Assembly: GCA_030248065.1 (NCBI GenBank) | Contig: JASAMV010004297.1 | Coordinates: 1-64,000 of the forward strand | Length of the DNA stretch: 64,000 bases | Origin: Rhynchonema sp. JSB1_4 | Taxonomy: Eukaryota > Nematoda > Chromadorea > Monhysterida > Xyalidae | Direction: 5' to 3' | Part shown: one piece after another, positions 46,586-64,000 of the stretch | Layout: the number at the start of each line of letters is the position of its first letter | How positions within the stretch are numbered: the first letter of the stretch is position 1 | The notes under the pieces: model-generated | Told to the model about the DNA's origin: nothing | What the model saw: only the letters and a program-made list of their open reading frames with translations | Databases searched by the model: none | Translations under genes and position numbers: made by a program

Positions 46586-48629
46586 GTTATTATACAGGCC
46601 AAACCAAGGTGCGTTGCAGCAGTCATGTGGTCTACAAGACTTTGCAGTTAGGTTGGAATGTTCCAAGTAACTTAGTGGATGGTTTGCCCTATTGAAAAAA
46701 TTACAAGCAAGGGACTAATAACTTTGCAGACAGTAACATCAACATGAAGAGCAGCTATAATTTCATTCCTTCATTTGTATCCAGGTTCTTAGTAAGTGTT
46801 CTATTATCTACCGTTTCTACCGAAAGTTTGTTGAAGCCCGATTCCAAGGATATGCCCTGCAACTTCAAAACTGTTTCTGTGTCTTCTGTGCCCCATTTGT
46901 CATTGTTTTCTGGTGACAGTGCGGCAATTTGCATTCCAATTCCGAATTCCCGAAAACTTCACGCACAGGAGTGAGTAATGACCAAACATTGGCCGTAGTT
47001 GTGCATGTTGTGTAGTGTGTCTGCTTCAGCTGTTGTTCCGCCGCCATTACTGTCCCATTTATGTATTCAACATTTATGCAGCTTGCGAAAGACAAAAAGC
47101 TGTCAAGATCTGCCCGTCTACCCAAGTATTTGCATCTACGTGAGTCATCTGCACTAGTTATGTCGGCAAACAAGGGACTCTCCGCTTCGGTACTTGGCTG
47201 ACTGCGACGTTATGCGCGTCATTCGTTTACATATTCTGGCACTGGTCTGTTTCGGGCAGTCAATGTCTTTGTCTAGGTCGTTTTTGTGGGCTTAGCCTAT
47301 ATTTAGGCAAGCGAGCTAGACTAGCACACAAAACCTGGCCCTTTTGGCCTCACCAAGAATTCTTAACTGCATGGCATGAGCAAAAAAACCTGAAGATTTC
47401 GAACACCTGTAGCTCTGCAATGGTCACTGCGCGCGCCTCAGTAGTATAAACTTGTACCCCGTACATCTTCTTAGCTCACTCACTTCATCACGTAATATAC
47501 TATCCGCTAAACCAGCCAGCTACACAGCTCGTCTCGTAGTAATGGTGGTATTAAGACGGGGGCAGAAGCGCAAACACGTGCGATTCGACCAGTAGTTATA
47601 GAACGTGTGTAGATACATACCTCATAAAATATACGCCTACACTCTCTGCAACATATGGTGGTGTCAGGCATAGCATCTCTTTGGTTGCAAAGCCAGACAT
47701 ACTGACAGAGAGACGTATGTTGTCTCAATAGCTATTAGAGCTTCACAGACGCTAGACGACTACTACAAGCTACTTTGTTCGTTTGTGTGCGTTTGAACGT
47801 GATCACACAGGCACTCATTTGACTGTTTGGGCAATGCAGTAAGTGTGTGTGTACTCTAATTGAATGATGTCTGAGCAGAAGGTCATCACCATTGGACTTT
47901 TGCAAAGTCCCCTGCCAAAACCGTCATGTTGAATGCGCTTCGGTGTTCGTCAGTGCAAAGTTTATGGGCTCTTTGCTCCCGGTTGCCGTTCCGTTAACAT
48001 TACGTTTAAGCTGTAAAAAACATCTGATTAGTGCACAACAAACGTTAAGCCGAGCCACCGAGATCGTAAAATTGAGAGCATACCACATACACAAATGACA
48101 CGTTTTTCTTTAGTTTTTACGTTCACCAATCCCTGCGCGTGCGACGTGGCAAATCGACAATTAGGCAGGCGTAAATTATTCAGTGTTGCACTCGAAACAA
48201 ACAAGACACGTCAAACAAGTCTGTCGAAAAAGCAAATTCCCGTAATCCCCAGTGGATACAAGTACTGTATGTATTTGTTTGTAAACACGAAACAACAAAA
48301 GCATGCATGGATGACACCGCTACATCCACAAGCACGTCGGGTTTGGAGTGCCCATTATGCCCCATCGCGAGGGCGAACCCTTCAAGTCATTTTTGCATGG
48401 CTGACATGGATGCAAAACCGGTGGTCCGTGCCAGGCAGACACGGGGCGCCGGAAGAACACTTTCATGTATCACTCCTGTGCGTTTAAGTGGCAGCGGCAT
48501 TTACGCTCGCGCGAAAAAGTGTGTCCGTTCTCGCATGTTGGGAAAAGCTGATCCAGTTGCCTTGACATGGAGAAAACGCGAATTTTCGATTTCGCGATAG
48601 AAGGCACGGGTTGGCTCAAGGTTTGGCCC

Positions 48630-48672
48630 AAGCCTAAGCCTAAGCCTAACAGTAAGCCTAAGCCTAAGCCCA
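48630..48672. repeat. Interstitial telomere-type repeat (GCCTAA)n
   Basis: About six GCCTAA units with one interruption (AACAGTAA), followed by degenerate AAGCC units. TTAGGC, its complement, is the telomere unit of most nematodes, which supports the taxonomic call. Confidence 0.75.
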
Positions 48673-48820
48673 AGCCAAAGCCTGAGAAAAAGGGAAGTCA
48701 ATTTTGAAACTGGACTAGCTTTTCCCAAAATGCTCCGTTCTCCGGTTTGACGCGAATGCCCTGTCGATGTCGCGGGTTCCCGTCGGGAAAAAATGGGATG
48801 TCAGCATACATTATGTGACA

Positions 48821-49013
<193 letters not shown>

Positions 49014-52000
49014 TTTTCTCGGCACAGCTTGAGTTCGCGCGTTCCTTATTAGCAGTCTGTCTTACAACGAGGGTGGTCTCTTCGCCAGCCAACTGAAGAC
49101 TGAAAGTTTTTCGAACCTGAGCGGACGCCTGATTAATTGAGGAACGTCGGTCTGTAGTTAAACTCGCCGCAGAGCACGTTCTTCAAGACCACATACCAGA
49201 ACACACATTCTTATCTCTTACGCTCGCTGATCTGGTGCGGGTTTGTTTCCGTGAAATTCGCTCGCATAATTTGTGTTTCGCTCTGTGCATGAAACGAGAG
49301 AGTGGCGCCGCTTAAAATGCGGTGTCATCCGTTTTTAGACCTAAACGCACTAACGTAGAGCCAACCGCCGACTTGCATGTACAGTATGTATAGCTGGAAT
49401 GAAAGGGGATAAACCCGCATCTGCTCGCGCATTTTACAAGCACCAGTCAGCCGAAGCGCGGCAGAAGCCCAAAAGAGGCAGACAGCCAAAAGAAGAGAAA
49501 GAGGCACCCCCGTCCCGTCCCTTCGCTCTCATTTCATGTACAGCGATGTCCATCCACTTATGGACGTTTCTCTCGGCTCTTCCTGCGTTCCATTTGTGTT
49601 CCGTCACAGAGGGACGTAACGTGGTCAGTTTGTGTGTGCATGTGCCTTCTTCATTTTTAGTACGTGGTGTTGGCGTGTGCGTGTGTGTGTGTGTGTGGAG
49701 CTTGACCATGTCTTTAGCTTCTGGTGCGTGTGCGCTTGTGTATTTTCATTTCTCCACCGGCTGGCAGGCTCACCGCAGTGGTGAAATTGTTACGACACGA
49801 TGTTGTGTACCAAGCAGTAAGCTAAGCAATATAACACACCATACATACATGGACATTCAGACATTATTATACACCACATGCATTTCCACAGCATCAAGCT
49901 TGTATCAAACACACACAATACACACAAACAGCAGCCTCCGTGCATTTTATACACGTGTGTGTGTGGCTGTACATATATTTTCTCCTCAGACTGCATGCCC
50001 ATACTACTATGCCCTGTTGTATTGTGTGAGTGTGACAGACTGTTCGGCAGGCTGCTGGCTTGGCGTAAAATCTATGTGCGGTATTATTTGCAGTAGTAGT
50101 ATAGGGCGGCAGAATTGGAGGCTGTATAGGTTTCACACGCGCACACGCACAAGCCTGTCTGTGCGTCTAGGCGCATGTATTTTGAAATGTATACGTTTTG
50201 TGTATCTACGTGACACTCATACGACGACACAACACGGTGTTTTATTACGTGTTCTTATAGTTCTTAGTCATCATCAGTGCAGTCGATATGGCAAAAAGTA
50301 CACACACACATGAGATGGGATTGGGACGGGAGTTGTGGGTCGGTCGGTCTGAGCTGTATTAGGGGAAGGGTACTTTTTGTAATTCAATTGATTTTTACGC
50401 GAGCCACTTTGCTGTGCACCACTGAAACCGCAACTCAAAGTGCTTTAGGTGATGATTGCTAGCTACTCATGACGTCAATCATTTAAATACGGAAATCGCA
50501 CCCCAAAAAAACAGCCGTGGAATCGCATTTTTATGCCCATCTGTGGACATTTATGCTCTCTAAACGGACTCAACGACACACAAACTGCATAGAATGGCAT
50601 TAAAGTTTATGAGTGTCATGAACGCATAAAGTTGCAAAATCCCATAACCGTCATTTGATCGTTATTCAAACACACGAAATCGCATAATCTATTTTTGTCA
50701 GCAATAAATCGCGTTGAAGTAAAAAATGAGCTAAATCCCAGTCCTGAATGGCACAAGCTGGCAGCCACCCAGATCCGCATAACCCGCAGATCAGCAGGGG
50801 GTCCAAACGGTAGTACAACTATAATACTGCCTGAATACCTATGCAGACAACAGGGTGTCCCGCGAGTTGCACAGAAAAAGTACACATCTTTCCCATGTGC
50901 AAGCAATATTTCACTGTCAGACACGTGAAAATAACACATTCAATGTGTTGTGTGCAGTTTTGTCGCCAATAACGTTGTCGGCAGCACAGAGCATGTGTCA
51001 AAAGAAAGGATATTTTCTCTCATGTCAAATGGGACATGCCGAGATGGTTCGGAAGTGGGAAGGGCTTAGAGCTGGGCGGATTAGCAACACTTCGAAAACT
51101 TTTGTACTCAACCAACGTACAGACAGTTGAAATATGTTTTTTTTTTTCAAAAAAAAAACACATTCGTCAAAGACTAGTCACTGTTTGCTATTTTTGTCGC
51201 ATATCTGTTTTGAATTCCGGTCGAAAATCATTCGAACATAAACATTAATGACTGTTGAACGCTGTTGAGCATGCACAAGTATGCATGCTTGTGCATCCCA
51301 ACACACATGCATGTACTACCACACCTAATAATAATATCATCACTGTTTCATGTGTCGGTCGAATAATGGTGCAGTAGTTTAACCTTGTACAGTGATTAGC
51401 AAGGCAGACATACTGTGCTGCGTGTGGTGACGAAATGTTACAATTGTTGACTGCTTGCTGCATGTGGCTTTTCTACTGGGGAACAGAATAATTTGTTGCC
51501 ATAAAAAATTTTGACTGGGCTACATGTTTTTTTGGTTTCACTAGCTTGGAAAACCGTGATGTAAAATGTATTTCCAAAAGTTACTGGATATACGTATTCC
51601 TTAATGTTGAACAACATACAAAAAGGCATACAAGCGACTCACAAGTTCATAAAGTGTTGGGTTGGTTCTACTGCTACTCCGACTTCATATCGCGCGACAC
51701 ATATTGAGAGTGGCAAACTACAGCAATCATAAAAAACACGAGCAAACATATTTGAATGAAATTGCAGTCATACGTATGTGTATCCATTACAAAGCGATCA
51801 ATCATGCGCTCAAATTGCAAAACACAAATTGAAAAACATGCCGTGCTGGTCAATTTATGTCAGAGTTTTAGTTTTCGTAAAGTTGATTTTGATCCCAGCC
51901 ATTGTTATGTAATTCTTGAGTCATAGCAGTTTTTTCTTTGCTTCATCATTTCATGCTCTTTTCGTTTTGGATATTACAATTTTAATGTTTTAAGCTTTTA

Positions 52001-55000
52001 TTTTGATGCTTCCGATTCTGTTTAAATAGGCTAAAATAACGTGTATGGAATGGAAATCCGCTAGTGTCACAGCTCTATTTATATGTTTATCGGATGCATT
52101 ACAAAGATCATAAATATAAATTGAAAATTTTGAGGCTGAAACCCCCTAGGTGCTATTCCGTGTGCTTGCAGTTCTTGAATGTATTATCTAATCCGTCTGC
52201 GCTCCTGGCGTTTACCTCCAAGGTGTTGTCACATTGGATCATATCACTAAAAACCTTCTGCTGCAAATAGGAAATCCGACACAGGTATAATCTGACAAAA
52301 TTTCGGTTGCGTGTGCTATATGGCACATTTAGAAATTCTTTTCAAAACGCCTGCGGTACAATTTGGTTCGGGCTGCTTGGCAATCCTTGTGCTGTTGGCT
52401 TTTCTGAATAAAACCGAAAGCTTTTGGCCGAATTCAACAATGCATGCGCGTTTGCGCGTCAACCTGGCTTCAATTCAATACTATGTTCTGACGCGCAAAT
52501 GCGCAAACGAGAATTCAGTTCATGCCTCTTTATCATGTCCGTACCATTCATTGCTTCCAATATCTACGTATTGTCTGGTTCATCACAATCTCAGTTCCTA
52601 AAAATAGCATCCATATGCCCTGCACCATACAATGGTAACCATACCAAATCCAGTGCAAATAATAAACACTGGTGTCATAAACCACCGTGTTTGAATACAA
52701 AACGGCTCAGTTTTTGCTCTGGCACACAACAGCATGTTTGACAAAAAAGACTCCAAAAACGCCAGATGTTGTGTTGTTGTATTGAAGCGTGTTTTTGCAA
52801 TGTTGTCTTTGGGCTTTTTTATTGTGTCACCAAGCTATTGTTGAACTGCACCGTTAACCTACCGTAATCACACAACAGTTTGCGGACCAGGTTGCATGAC
52901 CATACCACACGCTGGTTTTCGTGACAGTTGTGTATTGCTTGCGACTAGCACAGAGTTCAGTGTTTGCCAGCAGGATTTACTTTGTGTGTCGCCCGTGTTT
53001 TTCGTTGTCAACTGAGTGTCATTTGTAAATAATGTGACGCCTTTTTCGGGTAGGTGTTTGGTTTGTCAGTGATTCGTTTGCAAATATGAACAAGTTTTTC
53101 GTCCTCCGCCACGTTTGAACCACTTTCATGCCTACTCCGACTTTGAAGCTCCAAACCATATCGCGAAATGGATTTATCGATTTTCGTGCCCAGAGAAGAG
53201 TCTGCCAATTAGAGCAAGATGCACAATAAAAATGCGCCATCCGCACCACAGCATGTCCTAATGTAATCAAATCATAGACCGTTGTATATTTGAGGTCGGA
53301 ACACAAGTGTGTGGTGTGTGTTCAAACATGGTTCCCAGTTCTGTTCCTATCCCCAAGTGGACAAATATTACAAATGACCCTGGGTACCCTTTGGTGTCCA
53401 ATGGCTTCTTCTGGTCATGTCAAACAGCTTTTGGCCGCAATGCGGTCATAATGAGCTGAATGTACTGTTATGTTTGTGGTCTTGGCTGGCTTTTTCTGTG
53501 TGTTTCTGCTATCGCATTTTCGAGATTTTGAGGATGTTCTGTATTGATGGTGTATTTTGGCAAATAACTGATATCATTCCAATTTCGCTATTGGTTGCCT
53601 GTTTCTAATCATTCCTTTTTTGTGATTTCTTGAAACCAATTTTAACGGAACCTTACCAGCCTGGCTTCGGCGACATTTCGAAACATTTTTTTATCAGTTT
53701 TCTACATTTTGTGCGTCACTATCGTGTGACCAGAACCACATGCATGTCTGTTATCATTTATAGGTTCAAATTTTGGACGCCAATTGCTCATCCCTTAACC
53801 AAAGTGTGCTGGAGCACTCTCCCTGTTCCGTTGTCTTTGTAAGCAGCTTTGCTTGCCCACGCGCTCTTTTTTCTTCAAAAAAAAATTCAAACTTTCTTTC
53901 TGTGTCACCCTGTATCGTCGCACAATGTGTGCACTCATTTGTCAAAGTGCCCTGGACAAATGACTGACCTTTTTATGTTCTTCTGGTCCTCTCTCTTCCC
54001 AGAACAGTGGATTCTTTGCCTTTGATTGTGGGAACACCTATAAAGCAAACAGCTGCCTTTCGTTGGAAGTAACGCGCCCCGTGGTTTACGACACGGGTTC
54101 ACTTTTCTGACTATCTTCCGCTGGCTGAGTTTTCCTGAAGTGCTTGCTGTAAAATTTATGATGTTCATTTTCGAAAACACGTTCTGTGTGTTCCGAGGTC
54201 AACGTTCTTTTCTCTTTTCTAATATTAGTTTTCGTTTTGCAACCCTCGTTCTAAAGTTAAACTCTGAAAAGCAGAGTTTTGTCTATAATTTTAGTTTTAT
54301 GCGCCTATTCTGTTCTTTTTGTGTCCTCAACATTATCTATTTCCCCGCTGCCTGTCAGCTTTGCGTGCGGTTTTAGATTGTCAACCCCCGGCACAGCAGC
54401 TGGTTGGTGAAAAAAAAAACAACTGCTACTCTTTTTTAGCGAAAAGCCAGGAAACGTTGTGGTGTTCAGTTTCAGCCCGTAAATTCAATGGCTGTTTGGG
54501 TACTGGGCACTCTCGTGGCGGCAGGGCCAATCTTTTATGATCTTCAGAAGCTAAAAAATTAAACTTGTCTGTTTGAGGCCAGAAAACCTTTGTTTGCGAC
54601 ACAAAGTTACAAATCTTTGATTTCTGTCAAGGTTTAGAAAACAACTATGTTCAGATGTGTACCTTAATCTTGTCAGAAAGAGGCTTCAACTTGACGATGT
54701 ACACGTGAAACAAACAGCTGGGTGTCATCGTCCGCTTTGTGAAACTTGTTATCCCGCAACAACGTGTAGTAAAAAAAAGTACTCATTCTGACGAAAATTT
54801 TTGCAAAACAATAATTCGGGAAACGCGCAGGCGCCTGGCTATCGGCTATGCTGCATCTGTTTACGTGTCACACAAGCAATTGTAGTATACCTAGATATAT
54901 AAATAAGTTTAAATGTATGTACTTTCACTGACGCGCACTAGCTGTCTGTGAAAATCGGTGCCAGATTCCAGTGAGACGCTTTTGTAGATCACCCTGATTC

Positions 55001-56324
55001 GTTTGGCGTGACATTTATCGTGACAATCGGTTCATAAAAAAACAAAAATGCTGTGAACCGGGCAATTCAGTCACCCTGTTGTGTCTTAAACCTTTACATC
55101 GGTGTCTGCAGGCTGTCATTTTGGTGACGCCGACTTATTTTCCCGAATAGTTCACACTTTCTCTTTTTTCTCTGCAGACGAAGAAAAGTCATTGCGGTTT
55201 GATCAATTGTTGTAACCAGACAATCTACGTCCCAAAATTTGGCGGTTGGTGACTTTAAAAAACAATAAGCGGTTCTTTTTGTTTTTGAACTCAACGTGAA
55301 TGTCCCGTTTGGCGTTTGCTTCTTGAACCCGAACTGGACCTTTTGTCCACAAACCATATCGTGCTATTTGCAAAGTTGACACCTGATCCCATTTAGTGCA
55401 CGGTGAACTCGACACTCACAATTTTCACACTTTCTTTTTCCGATTTTGTAGTGTTTTTGTTCATTCCAGTTTTTCAAGTGCGTTTAGCGGCACGTTGAAG
55501 GGTTTGAAAACGCGGTTTATTCACGTGGAAACGTTGAGGCCACTACTGTAATATTTTCGTGGCAAAACGAAAAATGTCGAAACAGTTTTTTTTCAAACCA
55601 GACGTTCAAAGTTAACTTTGAGAACAGCCTTTTTGTCACGCTATACAACGAGCACGTGTAATTGTTGAGCACATTTGTTTTTCCGACTCAAGTGAAAACT
55701 GCTTTTTTCGTCTGTGAAACATTTCTTCGCACGGAATTCTGCCCCGGTCATTTATGTCCAATTGTTTTTCATTGCGCACTGCTCCAAGTTTGTGTTTTCG
55801 AACCTGAAATCGTCAAATTTAGCACACGTTCGCGAGTACTCAGCTCAGAATAAACCTGTTTTTGTCTTGCGTACACCACCGTTATGCTGCGCCACTAATT
55901 GTCCATGATTTCTTATCATTTTCGCATAGTTCAGGTGTGTATTGTCTTCAAATGCGCTCCCTGAAATACATACGGTACGTAGGGACCTTATTCCACGCAC
56001 ACAGTATACGTTTCAGAAAGTCAAACAAAAATATGCCGATTTCAAATTCCTTCACGAAAATCTGTGACACCTGGAGTTAAAAACTGTAACTACAAAAAAT
56101 AGCGCATATTATTAAAATGTCACCAGTAGCGACGGCTAACCATCCAATTAGAAGGCGCCATACCACAACGCTAACCACTGCCAATGCACCTTGGCTTACC
56201 ACGTCTGTGCAGGATAACATAAGGTGACAGTTAAAGGGTGTATATCTCAGCAACCGATACCGTATCGTGCGATAACACAACTACCGTAACCCAACATCTA
56301 CAGTAACCCACATTGTACTTACAG

Positions 56325-64000
<7,676 letters not shown>

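Noticed and set aside
49399..50313. 304-codon plus-strand open frame, the second longest in the window
   Set aside because: It is Cys/Thr/His/Ser-rich, crosses GT-repeat tracts, has no domain and no splice support; chance frame in simple-sequence DNA.

Overview
The window is a piece of a eukaryotic, metazoan genome, almost certainly from a nematode; I cannot name the species. The reasons are spliced genes with mostly TTTTCAG-like acceptors, a tandem cluster of astacin metalloproteases carrying C-terminal ShKT domains (the nematode NAS type), a 343-residue serpentine chemoreceptor of the nematode Srv/Srg kind, an Ena/VASP (UNC-34-like) gene, and a degenerate interstitial run of the nematode telomere unit TTAGGC at 48.63-48.67 kb. 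Nothing looks bacterial or viral apart from a gag-only LTR retrotransposon.

Layout. 1-1.03 kb is repeat DNA. 1.03-1.68 kb (minus) holds the last two exons of an unrecognised gene, and 2.35-2.99 kb (minus) a complete two-exon LITAF-domain gene. Four astacin genes (A-D, all plus strand) follow: A 4.0-8.2 kb (damaged), B 9.35-19.9 kb, C 30.4-34.6 kb and D 35.9-44.6 kb. They share exon order and intron phases for the signal peptide, propeptide and catalytic domain, so they arose by tandem duplication. A-C end in two ShKT modules. D has four, joined partly by Thr/Pro- and Gly/Pro-repeat linkers. Between B and C lie a 1.07-kb palindromic element, the chemoreceptor gene (minus, 22.2-27.7 kb) and a dead ShKT exon at 29.4 kb. 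44.6-56.3 kb is mostly non-coding, with a (CA)~94 microsatellite and the telomere-like tract. From 56.3 kb to the right edge runs the Ena/VASP gene, with an EVH1 domain, proline-rich core and start of EVH2. A possible alternative first exon at 60.0 kb would give a form without EVH1.

Mobile DNA fills the introns. A hAT-like element with an 8-bp target duplication sits in intron 4 of astacin B and was later split by a young, gag-only LTR retrotransposon. Two more hAT-like elements lie in intron 1 of the chemoreceptor, one of them inserted into an older foldback repeat. Several MITE families recur: one with TIR TTGGTCGCACAATGAC sits in introns of astacins B, C and D.

Exon models were built by hand from GT/AG sites, paralogue alignment and phase bookkeeping. 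The coding lengths of genes B, C, D, the chemoreceptor and the LITAF gene all come out divisible by three without internal stops. No transcript or database evidence was available.
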